Origin: Whalleya microplaca
Lineage: Eukaryota > Ascomycota > Sordariomycetes > Xylariales > Xylariaceae
Reading direction: 5' to 3'
NCBI GenBank assembly: GCA_022497155.1
Contig: MU385721.1
Location: 310,001 to 374,000 of the forward strand
Length of the DNA stretch: 64,000 bases
Under the pieces are notes generated by a model. The model saw only the letters and a program-made list of their open reading frames with translations, was not told the origin of the DNA and made no database searches. A program made the position numbers and the translations under genes. The number at the start of each line of letters is the position of its first letter. The first letter of the stretch is position 1. Below are positions 25,237 through 38,900 of this stretch, one piece after another.

Positions 25237-26806
25237 TTATTGATCTGGAATATAAGTCGTGGAACTGTAGGGCTGAATGACATGGCTGAGGTATCTAAAT
25301 AAAATAGGACAGTAGACTCTACATAGGGTTACCGATAAGTTATAAATGGGACAGAACGTTCTCAAAATTTCATCCAACGGTTGCAATTAAAAGCAGCCTC
25401 CTCTTGAACTAGAAATATGATTAGAATGTTACCCTAATGTCCACATTACCTTTTGGATTGATACGCTTGACAGGGACTTGGAACGTTTTACGTGTGAATG
25501 TACAATATTACTACAATCACCATCTTCGAACGAAAGCTACCTCTTAAACGTCACTTACTAGTTGGTGTGGTTCTGGTGCCATAACTCACGCCGATACCGA
25601 ATTGTCTCTCGCTTCTCTTGTCGTGCCTGAGCAACAGATAGCCTTTGCCTTTCATTAATGATCGCATGCATCCGCTTGTTATAAATCCTGGCATGATTAT
25701 CGGTACCCCCAACCCATTTGAACAAGTTAATGCTTCTGTACCTATCGATCAGCTGGATCGCGGCACCATATACGTTGTTGCAAGAGACAGAACCTGCCTT
25801 CTTTCTCGATAACGTAAACATGACCGTGAAGTACGCAGTTGCTCCGACTTCTACCAAGCCTGAGTGTCAAATGTAGATCGTCTCGTTCACCTTCGTATCC
25901 TTTCCCTCCGGGCTTACTTGACTTTTCACCGTTTGCATATCTCTTACATGTTGTATCGTGAGCTCTAGCGTAGATCCAGACGAATGGTAATTTGACTAGG
26001 CGCGCAATCCATAAAGCGAATTGCTAATGCATTCGTTTTCGGCACTTGTCTACAACTTTGTTCTGAAAGTCCAACATAGGAGGTTCACCGACCCATACTC
26101 CACGGAACTCGTCCCACCGTCCAAATGTGCATGTCGTATCCTGGGCTAGGTATTTTGGAAATGGATAGCCACCTTTCGGGAGGTCGTTACCTAGAGTCCG
26201 CCGATACCTATTATGTAAACCAAGCCTTCTAAGTACAAACATCATATGTACGTCCAAAAAGGCTTATTAGCTGGCAATTATGATCGACGGCTTCAGGCCA
26301 AGGACAAAAATGTATTGCAATTATTTGATGATAAACAACTACATTGTTGGTATAGGTATTGCCATCCTTTAATACAATAAATCCTGTTTCATGTCAATTG
26401 TGAACTCTGTGCTGAGACTAGTGTCTATTGAAGACACACAATGCTCATTCTTCCGTAATTGTATGAGGTTTCGTTCACAGTTTCTTGACTATTATTACTT
26501 CTAAGGGCCCCATAACCTGCAATGAAGGGCTTTCTGGCTTTGTTTGCGTTTACGGTTTCATACTAAGGGAAACAAAGCTTGGATTCCACTAGCATCTGGG
26601 CTGCCTTTGTAGTCCGTGATCAAGGATATGAATTTACGGTACCTATGTCTAGCTTCTATGCCTATTAGTCTTTAGTGCTACGATTTCCAGGTGTCGTTTT
26701 GAGACCCACATTGAAAATGTAGATAAAATATAAACTAGTATATGTAAATATCAGCTTTGCCCAAATCCACTCAAGTCATCAACCAAACGCCACACCAATA
26801 GACAAT
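25237..26806. other. Intergenic with a possible minus-strand gene relic
   Basis: No intact gene. Two minus-strand frames (26257-26024 and 25857-25558, 77 and 99 codons) contain protein-like stretches such as GAAIQLIDRYRSINLFKWVGG, but intervening sequence has stops in all frames I followed and no clean introns. They could be exons of a decayed gene; I do not recognise the family. Confidence 0.35.
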
Positions 26807-28779
26807 ATGCCCGATGCCATCAGAAAGAGGAAGCTCAAGAATGGAAAACGTTATGACGATGAAACCAATCCTGATCCGGAGGTCCATGATGACCATCATA
26901 TCTACTATGTATCTCCTACAGATGATCTAGATGTAGAGTACAGGCACAGATATCGACCGGGGGGTTTTCATCCTATTCACCTAGGCGACTTCATTGGTGG
27001 GAACGATCGTTTTGAATTGGTACACAAGCTAGGACATGGACGTGACTCTACTATATGGCTATGTATAGATGGTAACGAGGATGTCTGGAAAGCGATCAAG
27101 ATAATGGCAGCCGATGTATCCACCGAGGACTGTCCGGATCTAATGGTTCTGAAGGCAGTAGCTGGCTGTACTAGAGAAGAGTTGGATGACAACCATATTG
27201 CATTGCCTCTGGAGTACTTCTGGACTCAAGGACCTAATGGCCGTCACTTGTGTTTCGTCTCTGATGTACTCGGTGCACATGGTTGTATTCCGCCTCCTGG
27301 AACTGGGCAGCATACGGCAGAAATTCTTACAGATTTATCTTATCAGGTTGCGAAAGGGGTCCGGTTCTTACATAGCAAAGGCATCTGCCATGGGGGTAAG
27401 TTACGTTCGTGTATTTTTTATGAAATTCCCTAGGCTAATGTGTTTAAGAAATCCAACCCAAAAATCTCGCAATGAAATTAAGCATTAACTCAGTTGACCA
27501 GTGTTCTCGAGATGATATGGAGTGGTACATCGATATGCCCTATTGTGAATCTCTCGAGACGATTGATGGCGGGGATCCAACTCCCTGTGGCCCTGAATAC
27601 GTGGTAGTGAGGCCAAATCTACGTCAGCTGGAAAAGAGATTTCATACGGGAAAGGTTTACATTACTGGCTTTGGATTATCTCACCGAGCGTCAGCACCGC
27701 CGGTGACAAGTAGGAAATATTGGAAAGAGTCTGCTGCGCCTGAGCTCTTATTTACCCCGGGCTTCAAAGGCAAGAGCGGGTTTCCATCAGATATATGGGG
27801 TCTTGCTTGCACCATTTTCGAGATCTCCACAGGGGAGCCGATGATTGATGACTTTGCACATTTGGAGGTCCCCCTTGGAGTCTCATTCTCTGGCGTTATC
27901 ACCCGAATGGAAGAGTGGCTTGGCCCTCTCCCACAGAAATACAGACAAGTTGGTGAACGTATGATTCAAAACGCCAGGGAGGCCATCAACAACGACGTAT
28001 ACTCTGGCTCCCAGGATATTTTCAGGGATGATGCCAAGGAGACATCCAAGACCCGGAGTGGGAAGAGTTACAAGGATGGTGCGCCGATGTCACCGAAGGG
28101 TGATGCGGATAATTACCAGAGGGAATTACGAAAATTCCAAAAAGAAACGGGTTGGTCAAATAGATTACAGGAATATCTAGCGACCGAGAAGCAGTACCCT
28201 GAATACTACCAGAATACAGATCGACAAGCTTATTTAGACTCCAGCGAGCGGGATAATACGGATAGTGTTTCTGACTGTTCAGGATTAAGTGATATTCCTA
28301 AAGGTATCCCGGGAACCACCCAAAGCCCATTCATCCAAATCTTAAAGCTTCATGACACCGGAGATGCTTCTATTGCTACCCAAAGACACACAAGCTTAAT
28401 CGCTGGAAATGATGGTGGGAATAGCTCCGAATCTGCGGCATATGCAACTTCAAAAATACCAAAGCGCCTCAAACAATACAGGCCTGGTGAATATCCGGAC
28501 CCAAAACGACCGTGTATCCATTATCCAATACCGGACATTTCGAACGTCCCACTTGAATGGGAAGGGTGCGAGGCTGAAAAGCACTGGCTGGGACCTCCTG
28601 AACGCGTTTGCATATTCCAGATGCCTAAGGCAGAAGTCTTGCTCCTCTCGGACTTGCTGCTTAGTATGCTCAAGTACATGCCCAAGGACCGCATCACTGC
28701 TGAACAGGTGCTACAGCATGAATGGTTTTCCGAGAGTCGAGAACGGGAAATAAAGGAGGACCATGCGTTAGCAACTTGA
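26807..28779 (+). CDS. SRPK-like protein kinase fold with substituted catalytic aspartates (probable pseudokinase)
   Basis: A 639-residue protein from two exons (26807-27395, 27449-28779; phase 1). The kinase fold is clear: glycine loop LGHGRDSTIW at 75-84, ATP-anchoring Lys98 in WKAIK, the catalytic-loop position at 195-202 and WGLACTIFEISTGEP in the C-lobe. A long insert of about 150 residues precedes the final C-lobe helices, an arrangement seen in SR-protein kinases and their fungal relatives. Two key residues are changed. The catalytic loop reads H-G-E197-I-Q-P-K-N202, with Glu instead of the HRD Asp, and the metal-binding DFG reads G270-F-G. The APE motif and Lys98 remain. The E197 codon is split by the intron; the alternative TTCCCTAG acceptor would give an immediate stop. 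The frame is otherwise intact over 1.9 kb, which argues that the protein is maintained. Confidence 0.82.
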
Positions 28780-30968
28780 GACTAGTTAGGAACAAGAATA
28801 AGCCATAAAAACATGATGACAATAGTCCCCCACAAATAATAGACTAGCTGAGGTAGGCCAATAGGACTGAAGCAAGTCGGCTAAAACGGCATGCTTCACA
28901 TTTCGGCCCCCAACCGAGAACGACATATGCCCCAACTTCTCAAGGTACACAGCAGACTTGTACCGGCTTTTCTTGACTGCCCTACTTGGAACTTCAAGGG
29001 CTTTCTCTCCACTGTCTCCCCGCATTCCAATTATCCCTCCAAGAGATCTCCGATCGATCCAGCTAAATGCTCCCAGCGATGCGATCCGGGCCGCTTACTA
29101 GCGCCCCTCCTGCATTAGTCCCTAAGGTTATTCTAACCCTAACCCAACTGCTTAAGTAGACTGATACCTTGAGGGCTTGTTATATCTTACTTCACTCCTG
29201 TCAAGTAGCATTTATGTCCTATAGTCGACTAGCCGAGCAGGAATTTACCAGACTTACGAAAGTCTCCGTAGTAAGTCCGTGAAGCACTTTAGGACACATG
29301 GATGTATGGACACGTGCATGTCATGACCACTTTTGACAAGGGGCGTTTCCGTCGGCTAAAGCCGACATCGACTTCTCGGGGGTTTTGCTTGCTGTGTTTG
29401 GTATACCTATGTGTTTGCTTGCGTTGTCATACTACCTGTGCGCGTGCCCGTACAGGTATCTGTCATGATACGCATGCGTGATAATCCCGCGGTTTGAGGT
29501 GGTACTAGTCTCGAGTCATAAACCTCGAGTCACAAACATGCAGATGCCAAACCTATTTCACAAAGAGGCTCATAAGGCGGTTCCTTGAGACGTCAGCTGA
29601 TAGCTGATTAGGCTGCCGAAGAGAAACTGAGGCTAGATTGGATCTGGTGTACGTAGAATATTGCCCTCTCGTTAATACAAGAAAGAAAACCAACACCAAG
29701 AACGATAACATCGAATCTAACATTTATCAACTACTTGATGGTCTATTACGACTAGTGGCTATATTAGATCCTATACGGTCACGTGATATCTCCAAGTTCT
29801 TTAGAAACTTGCAAGTATATTATTGGCTATGGGAGATGGTCAAGGTTTAACGTTTTCTATAAGCCCCGGAACATATTATACTACCATTATGAAGGTTCTT
29901 CAGCTTGACGAAGCTCATCTTCAGAGACCGGTGCCATTGTGGTTAAGATGCATACATGCCAACAATGATGATAAGTCCAAATCTAATAGATGAATAAATA
30001 AACATACTTGATTGTGTGCCTTGTTTCAACGTAATATCAATTATGGCCTAGGATAGTGTTTAGACTTTTAAGGTATTAACTACGACACTCACTTGCAATA
30101 GAGGGCTCCTCATGATATAGGCAGTATTTTATGCCTATCAATTGTTTATCCCTGTTTGTCACGTTGGCGGATGCTGCTAATTTTTTCCTCCGGCGGATTG
30201 TACATCAAAGTGGTAAAGTGATCTACACCTATAAGCAATGGTAAAGGCCATACAGGCCCCACCATTAGTGCAATGGGTATAACTTCAGTGTGTACTTGCA
30301 ATTCATATCTCTCAAGTTAGACTGCACTATGGGGAACTCATAATGCAACCGTCTCACTCTGATGGTTAACTCTGGGATTTAAGCCTTAAAAGGAGAAAAA
30401 GCAACGCGATTTCAAAGTATTCTGTGTTGGGGTATATCCGTCGACAAACCGTAGGCTGAACTTCTCATACCCTCCGAATTCTGGCACGTACATATGTTCC
30501 AAAAACTCTTGCCCTCAAGATAGGCAAAATGGTGTCATTCTGGAACTTGCATTCTTTCGTTGAAATTCAAGCTAACCATGCCAATATTGCCTCATCAAAT
30601 TAACGCCCAACACCTAAACTTTTTCGGAGCTGATTGGAGTTGCCCCGTAACGTGTAGGGAAAGAAAAAACGCCTTGCTTCAATGAGAAAAAAAAGTAAAA
30701 GAAACTCCGGTTTGATCTTAGGTGGTGGTCAATAAAGATGACCGGCCGAGGATCGAAGGCAAGCAAAAGATTGTGGAATCGAACGTCTCGAGATGATAAC
30801 TATGGTACGTTCCAAAACGGGAGACGGCATTAAAAGGGTTACGGCGATTTTGTACAATGTGAATCGAAGTCGAACTTCTCGTAAATTCGGCTTTACGGCG
30901 AAAGATCTAGATTATGCAGCAATCGTCACGATGCTCATCTTGATATCAAATCTACCTGGCCACTGATT
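28780..30968. other. Intergenic, 2.2 kb
   Basis: No gene is supported. It lies between the 3' ends of the kinase (+) and the Ca2+/H+ exchanger (-). It contains a telomere-like TCTAACCCTAACCCAAC (29132-29148) and a 7-bp-stem hairpin GTCGGCTAAAGCCGAC near 29351-29366. Frames at 28891-29118 and 29638-29850 lack any domain. Confidence 0.5.
29132..29148 (-). repeat. Interstitial telomere-like repeat (reverse orientation)
   Basis: TCTAACCCTAACCCAAC is the exact reverse complement of 21118-21134. Beyond these 17 bases the flanks do not match. Confidence 0.7.
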
Positions 30969-32783
30969 TTACCCAGTTGTACCAGAAGGAATTGTAGGGT
31001 AGACTAAACGGCGTTAATTTAAGTATCGCTAAACAGTTGGATAAGGACTTACACCATGCGCAGGTAGCAATGATAGCATATAAGCATATCAATATAAGAC
31101 CTTCTAACCAGTGACTCTTTCCGTCGCCGATAAGATAATTGACCAAGAGCACGGAAACGAAGAGGACGATAACCTGGAATGTGTCGAAAGCGAGGTTCAT
31201 ATCCGGGTTGCCCATGCCCCAACCAATGATCACAAGAAGCGGGATGAGGAGAAGGGCAACCTGCATGGAAGAGCCAATCGCAACACCAATGGCGAGATCC
31301 ATCTTATCTTTGATAGCGACAGTAACAGCGGTTGCGTGTTCGCATGCGTTTCCAACGATAGGAAGGAGAATAAGACCGACGAACTCTTCGCTGACGGCAC
31401 CTGATGAGGTGATGGCCTCGATGCCGCTAACCATACCCTCCGCACAGAGAGCAATGATGGCAGTGGCTCCACAAAGTGTAGCGAATGCGACATAGAAGTT
31501 CAGTTGAGGTCCTTCCTCATCTTCCTCATCAACATGCCGAACCGGATGCAGCATCATATCAGACAGTTTCCCATTTTCATCCTGAACACCGGCATAGGTT
31601 GCGCCAGCGGCAGCCCGAGCAATTCCGGAAGCAACGGCATTCTCTGGTATGGCATGTTTGCTCTTGAATATATCCTTGGTTGGCACCTTTTGGCTCTCTT
31701 CGTTGAAGAGACCGACGTGGGTCTTCATCTGGAAAAAAAGGTACGCAGCGTATACAATTAATAAAATGATGGCGACACCATGCGACAGGCTAGGGACGGC
31801 ATTCGGATCTAGCTGGATCGACGCTACGTTGAGGTCATCCGTGTGGGCAAAGACGGTGGGTACTATAAGACTTCCAACAGCGAGAGCCAACAGGCTGGCG
31901 GCTGTCTGGGCGACGGTAGTGTTGAAGAATTGTTCGCTACGATTAATGCCTCCGGCAAAGAAACAGCAACCGAGGACGAGAAGGAGATTGGAGAGGATAC
32001 TGCCAATCAACGATGTCTGTACGACCTTGATCTGTTTCTGAGTCAGAGCGATAATGGCCACGATCAGCTCGACGGCGTTGCTGGTTACATTAGCATGACA
32101 ACTCCAAAGAGGGGGGAAACAACTCACCCGAAACTGGCGTTGATCAGCCCACCCAATACTTCACCAGTCCGTAGAGCAATCTCCTCGGTGGCATTACTCA
32201 ACATGGCAGCGAGCGGAACGATGGCTATGAAGTTGACGGCAAATACGACCCTGCCATCATACTTTATGAAATGTAAGGCAATGCCTGCGGGGGCGGCCAG
32301 TATCAAGATATTGATGGGCGAGTTGAGGAAGACGCGCTGGACCTGGTTCCAAGCTGTAAAGGGCTCTTTGGGCTCAATATGTCTGAGCATGCTGCTCTTC
32401 TGTTTCTTCGGCTTCTCGCCCTCGGCGGGAGCGCTGGGTTCATCGGGTTCGCCCGCGCCATGCTCATTTCCGCCACGACGTCGCACTTTGCTGTTCACAC
32501 TGTTGTTTTCGTTACCAACAGTAGTCGCCTGGGACTCGAAAGGTTCGTTGGGATCTTGTTCTAAGTCGCCCTCATTGCTAGCTCGCGATGCTCCATCGAT
32601 TGGTGTCAAAATCCGACCCGGCGCGCTTTGAGAAGGTGCAAGACCTCTTCCAGCTCCCATTCCTTGCTCTTGAGCGTCGAGAGTGCTTGCTCGCTTTGGC
32701 TTCCCGAAGAGTGAGGTCCATGGAATTTTGCCCTCCCGATGCGCCTCGAGCCTCATCTTACTAACGTTGACTAGGGAATGCAT
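30969..32783 (-). CDS. Vacuolar Ca2+/H+ exchanger (CAX family)
   Basis: Vacuolar cation/proton antiporter of the CAX family that loads cytosolic Ca2+ into the vacuole, as yeast Vcx1 does. Three exons (32783-32128, 32080-31053, 31003-30969) give 572 residues. The first 120 residues are hydrophilic and probably cytosolic, possibly regulatory. The core has about 11 hydrophobic helices and the two inverted repeat signatures: FGNAVELIVAIIALTQ, recreated across the first splice junction, and GNACEHATAVTVAIKDKMDL. An acidic segment (RHVDEEDEEGP) separates the two halves, as in the family. The last exon is only 35 nt and ends WFYPTIPSGTTG; donor T|GTAAGT, branch TTAAC and acceptor TTTAG support it. 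Reading past the donor would instead give an unrelated tail. The extreme N-terminus could extend into an unseen upstream exon. Confidence 0.92.
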
Positions 32784-35700
32784 CGTGTGAGTAAATGATC
32801 TGTGGCTTTAGTCAAGCGCAGTTTTCAGCGGTGCCAAGTGACGATGAAGATTCTGCAGCATAAAAATCATAAATGTCGAGGATGCGGAAAAGGAGATGGA
32901 TAGGATGCGCTCGGAAAGATCAACGCGGCTATCTATGTACCCTTGACACCCTTTGTCCACCACGTTGTAACAGCCTCTGCTGTGTTGGTTGGAGTTGGGA
33001 GTCACAGGTCAGCCGGTTAGGACATGGCGAGGCGTTGGGCAGTGGCAACGACAATGACAATAACAATAACAGTGACAATTTGGAAGCAAACGGGAATTGA
33101 CAATGGAAGGGATGCTTGTGCGTCTGGATTGTGGGGAGGGGAGAAGCGAGCGGATGGGAAGCAGATGACTAGAATGGTCGAAAAGCCGCAAAGCAATGTC
33201 GAGATCCTGAATTTGCAATTCCCGTATTGCGGTCCACCGCGACCTGTCTTGGCCCTGGCTTGGAAAATATTGGGGATTGGGCAAACTGTACCATCTTTGC
33301 GATTGTACGAACTTACATGAATTTCGTGATGACATCTTTGATATTTATATATATCAATATATGTATACTTGCACCTCGGTACAGATCTATCTGTATAGTA
33401 TACGGTACTTTGGCTAAGTACCGAAGGTATGTTGACCGTCGCCTCGAATTATCGTTGGGGTCCGCTTGGGTGGCTGAATTGGTAAATACCAAACCGCCCG
33501 AGTAGAGTAGGTAGGTATTCGTACCGAAAAGCAAAGAATGGTATGCTTCGTGCTGATAATTGAAGATGCAATTCTGCTTTGGCGTCCGGTAAATATGCCA
33601 GATATAATATTCGCGGCTGATGAGCTCAGAATAGAAGACCCTCTCCCTCCTTTGTTCGACTGATTTACCTAAGCAAGGCGCAGACGAGATACTATTGTTG
33701 GCGTAGACCTGATATCTTGACCTTAGGTTGTAAATGAGTGGAATGAATGATCAGTCAACTGCTACAATGACACAGCTAGTCCCTAGGCGCAGTCAATGGC
33801 GTGGCAGAATTACGACAATTATTCTAGGTAGATGAACGAAGGAGAAGTGTACGCATCATGGGCTTGGAGGAGGAACCCAACGCATACATACATGTATTCA
33901 GGTTATTAGGCTCGCAGGTTTAAAATTATAGGTATCCAGACATGCCCTGCATGCCCACATCGAGGTTATGCCCCCCTTCCCCGTTTGATATGTACCTACC
34001 TGGCACCTGGTATGTACATAGGTATGTACTAGGTATATTAGGTCGCGGATACCTTAGTTGACCCTTACGTACCTCTGCATGCATGTGTACTTACAACCTG
34101 CGTACTGCTGTGCCCATCCATGCATGACTACCTAGGTACTACCTATACATTCCGCACTGAAACTTTATCTGGCTGTACTAATACGGTATTCGTTGTATGT
34201 ATGGGGAGGCCTCTCGCTCAACGTGGCGCCTGCGATAAAGGATACATCCGGTTTAGTTAGTATATACACCTAGGTAAGGTACGGAGTAAGCCACGTATGT
34301 AGCGTGACAGACGCCAATTCCCAACGTATGTTAAGCCCTATAATCTGTTTGTTGGATCCTGTTGATGCGGTTATAACTTAGCAGCAAGCAGTATAACAAG
34401 ATGATGACAGGTTTGCAAGAGTCACACCTTCCCGAGGTCCTGTCATCAGATTGATAATTGTTTGATGGGAAAACTTTGTTTCTTCTTGTTCGCTGTCAAA
34501 TGTTGTTTCAATGCTCAAGCCAAACACCAGATCCACTCATTTTAAATTTCGCCTGCGTTGGCTTGCGCCATGACGCTAAGCGCCGATCTAAATCGTGGAA
34601 GAAGCTTTGGCCAAGCGTCCTGGCGTCTCTCTCTACAGTACGGAGTACCCAGTACCTCCTAACGCAGTGTGTAACTAAATTCAGGGAGGTCTAGCACCCG
34701 GCACCCGTCAAAGAAACTCGAACTACTTCCCGCTCTCTCTCCTCACATAAACAGATCTGCTGCCAAGTTTCCCCTTAAAAATCATCTCAAAACTAAGAAA
34801 CACTTGTTGAGCTTGATTCTACTTCGGAAAACCCCTATCCGCTTGGCAGCTTGGATCGCTTCACCATTTGACGGTTTGATCCTTTATTAACCGCCATCCT
34901 ATATATTTTTAAGATTCTCGTTGCTCTCAATTTCTCGTCTCGTATTAGTAGCATCAGAATGCCTACTATTTATTGTGTACGCCAGACCCCAATGAAATCC
35001 TCGGGTCTGGCGTCTCGCCGTAGGTCATCAGCTCATCGCTAAAACGTATCAGCAGACGATAATAGGCCGTCATTCATTGCCGCCGCGAAGCGCTCACGCG
35101 GGCGAAACTGCGTGCATAGAATTGCCTACGCCATGATCACGATGATGACAGGTATATATCTATATAGCACCATCCATGTTTTGTCCCCAAACCTCGTTTT
35201 CGCTTTTTGTAAACTGTACATATTATATCTTGTTAGCCCTGCGCGCGCCCTATACCCCAAATGCGATTCACCGACGTTTACCTACATAAGCTCACCTTCT
35301 AGAAGCGTGCCCGACCCGTCGTCCCCCCACATGGCATCCCAACATACGTGTCTCTGCAGCACATCACAACGCATGTGCAAGGTGTATCGAGGGCAGAAGC
35401 AAGGCAGTGGCATGATGGTGGCTGCGACTCTTTGCGAATCAAGGGCTGACAATTGCCAGGTATGGCGTCGTTGTCAAACTCAGCCACGTAGCTAATTCAT
35501 CCCGCACACGGATGGCGGTCCGTCGGTGCTAATCCCATAAGCTGACCTATGAAACTGCCGCATCACAGTCACCGTTGCTTTCTCGGTCGGGCACGAATCC
35601 AAAGTGCTGGAAAAAAGTCCTAGTATTGAGGTGATACGTAGTGTAACATGTAATCCCTCGGTGTATAGTAATGATACATAATTTACATGAAAGGGGCACA

Positions 35701-35997
35701 GTCATTGGAAATTGCCAATATAATGATGACAGCTTAATCGATCGGTTCCTCCTGCACAATCCTTAGGCTATGTGCGCCCCGATATGTGACGCGTCGAGTG
35801 AAAAAGATAAGCAAGTATCGTCTAGATCTAAACACCGCCCTCTGAGGAATCCGTGGATCTCAATTATCAGTATCTCCGGGAGGCAACCCAGAGCTCCTTT
35901 AGGTGTCTATAGACAAGTGCTAGTTTGGTAGTAGTCCTATGATAGTGCAATTATTGGAATTATGTGAGACTTTTACTTGCGCCACATTTGGGGTTGT
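32784..35997. other. Intergenic, 3.2 kb, CAX promoter side
   Basis: No gene is supported. It holds the upstream region of the Ca2+/H+ exchanger and the 3' flank of IML1. From 33.9 to 34.3 kb it is dense in ACCTAGGT/GGTATGTAC-type short motifs common in fungal intergenic DNA. An 11-bp perfect inverted repeat lies at 34979-35013. Short frames such as 33009-33335 (-) and 35112-35495 (+) have no domain. Confidence 0.5.
34979..35013. repeat. Perfect 11-bp inverted repeat (hairpin)
   Basis: ACGCCAGACCC at 34979-34989 is exactly complementary to GGGTCTGGCGT at 35003-35013, with a 13-base loop. It could be a small hairpin or a dyad binding site. It is far (over 2 kb) from the CAX start and 1 kb from the IML1 stop. 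Confidence 0.8.
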
Positions 35998-38900
35998 CTA
36001 ATGCTGAACGCTGCCTCGCCTAAAGAGGAGCGAACCCGCTAGGCTGGGTGTACCCACTCTGAAACTAGGGCCGGGACTGGCCGTCGCATCTCCTGCAGTA
36101 CTGCCACTCCCGAGGACTCCAGGAGGAAGCCCAAGCATCGGAATACTTGCATCAGGCACGGCATCAGGGATCCCTGAAGCTTCTGCCCCGACCATGGGTG
36201 TTCCTGTGACACCCTTCTCCAGCGTCTCCTTGTAAAACGCCTCGAGGGCCGCTGCATCGTTGCAGAAGGCATCGAGAACGTCCTTAAGGGCTTCGGGTTC
36301 CCCAAATGTGTAGCTAGGTTTTGCGCTGGGCTTTGGTCCCGCCATCCCACGGCTGGGAGACGGTTCGGGTTGCTGTTGTCCCCGAGATCCTCCTGGCGGA
36401 AAGAGCACAGGTCTGAACATCGGGGAGGATATGGGTGTAGGCTCGGCCAAACCATAATTGGTGTACCCACCGCTGGTCATCAGTCGTGACACGCGGTCAT
36501 TAGGCGCGGTCTCGGTGCGAGCCTGGGTGGGTTGAAGGGCAGCTGCCCGGTTACTGTAGAGCCTGTTGGCCAGAAGTAGAATATCCCCTTCGTCGGCAAT
36601 CTCTGCCAAGAGCATGCCCGAGCGGTGGATGTATTGCGAATACTTGAAATCCGGTTTGCCCCACGAATAGCTGACATCCACGTTGCCCGGGAAGTTGGAG
36701 GCAGCCTCGACATCAAGCACGTAGTCGAATTTCTTGAGGAGAGCCTTCTGGTAGAAATACTTGCCCGGCTGCGCATGAGGACCGAACGAATTAGGGTCAA
36801 AATACGTGACAGGACGTTGGGTGGGTGGCGGTAGGGCGAGCTTGATACGATAGGGCCTCCTGAAGGCATTGACCTCGCTGATGCTGCAGGCCTCTGCAAT
36901 GGGCACCTCAACGAGGCGAAGACCGTGCTGAGCCGCGACCACGGCCCATGACCTGATGGCGTCCTCTATGAGTTTTGCCGAAACGGTCATCCAATCAATG
37001 CGAATGTGATAGCAATTATCAGGATTATGAAGCCGATCGTAATGCAAGTTGATCCTCTCGGGGCGGAAGGACTTTTTACGATGATCGACGTCATACTTCA
37101 TAACCTTACTCAGAACAACCTTGGGCCGCTTACCAGCGGTGGTTGCCAAGGTTGGCGTTGTGCTACCAGAGATTGGTGAGTTCTCGTCATGAATCGAAGT
37201 TGGCCGCTGCACACCAGACTGTTGCCCTGGCCGTGGCGAGTCCTTTGACAGGTTGTCTGACAACGGAGTCGAGGGGACTGAGATATCTCTCCTCCTTGTG
37301 TTGAACCATCCAGGCGCGGGTTTAGCGTACTCCGCGGCGATCTGATAGAAATACTGACCGTCGCGAAAAGGGTGGCGTCTCTCAACGTGGACAAAAATGC
37401 CACGGTCTTTTTTGGCGTCTTTGCTGGTATCCTTGTCCCTGTCCTTAGATTTGTCGTCCTCGAAAACCATGAGCGAGTTTCCAAGTTCCACAGCTTCTTC
37501 CCGACTCTCGAGATCCTCAAAGTTGTCTAGCAGCCACGTTGTCATGTCGGATCCGATAAAACAATGGTAATGAATTCGAAAGTGCCACCGTCGCGTCTGC
37601 ATTCGAATACCACCCGCCTCGACTGATTGCTGGATTGCTTCTGCTAGGGTAGCGACGTTGAAATTTGATTTCGAAAAACGTTCCTTGTTAGACACCAGTC
37701 CCTTGCGAGACGTAGCCTCGGTACTTTCGAATAAAGGAAGCGTCTCTAGCTCCGCAGTGATTACTACAGATGGGTCCTCGGTCTTGTAAACGATGTCGAG
37801 CGGGTTCGGATCTCGCTTCCTCGCGCCGCTGCTTTGGAACTGACGTTCCGAAGGTGATAGAATTCGATGCCGCTGCCATATTTGGGCGAGTTTCTTGATA
37901 CCTTCGAGACGCACTTCCTCCTCGTCATCCTCATTCTGTACTGGTGTAGCAGGTTTCGTTCGAGGATACATGGGTATGAGCACAAATCGAGCCCTCCAAA
38001 ACCTCAAGTTCTCTGTCATGTCGTCCGTGTGACCGGCGAGATATGAATCTATGAAGTTCCAATTTCGCTCGGGCTTAGGCGTCACGATGTCGATATCGAC
38101 AGTATGATAGGTTTCATCAAGTAAGGTACGAATTGCAGGTTTGTATAAAGATGGCTGCTCCATCTGTGACAATGACTCCGTCGGCTTACGCACATAGATG
38201 TTCACTTCAACTTCGGTGCCATTAACACACGAAAGTTGGTGAATTGTGTTGCCGATGCCCATGAAAATACTCGTGCCATCGCTAACAGTATTGTCGATCG
38301 AGAAGATATCTGCTATCCTCACGGCTTTTTGATCAAAAGCTTTGGCTACGGATGGGCCAATTACAACTTGAAACCCGTGAGAAAATCGAGCGCTAACGAG
38401 CTCCCTAAGGAATTCTGCGCGCGACCTTGGTTCTTCAGCAAGATCGTCGTCTGTTTCCTGAGCAATATTGTACGGCTGCCGTTGATATTCTGTATCGAAC
38501 TGAGATCTTGTTGGGAAGTACTCAGTCGTCAGCGGGACTGCCGCGGGGCAGGATAAGGATTTCCACTTCATGACTTTCATCTCCGATGGTCGTGGAAAGA
38601 CGTGTTGCCATCTGCTGTACAAGACCGAGTCATCGACTTTACTGACGTTTGGATTTGACGGATTGAGAACCACCAACCACGGTGCCATAGCAGTGGTAGG
38701 TGAAAGTGTTGACGGCAGTTCTGGCACACCTCCTGCACGTAGTTTTGAATTATAGAGTTTCTTTTGATCTTCTTCTCGAAGAACATTTGAGAACCTGAAG
38801 TCTCGGTCATCGGGTCGTGCACTATTCGCGACGGACGGGGCCGGGAGGGGGCCAGACCTCAATGTGCTGATAGTATCCGGGGTCAACACCGGGCCCCTGA

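Noticed and set aside
25558..26257. Two minus-strand frames with protein-like segments
   Set aside because: No introns or phase link them into a gene, and I do not know a matching family; kept only as a possible relic in the intergenic note.
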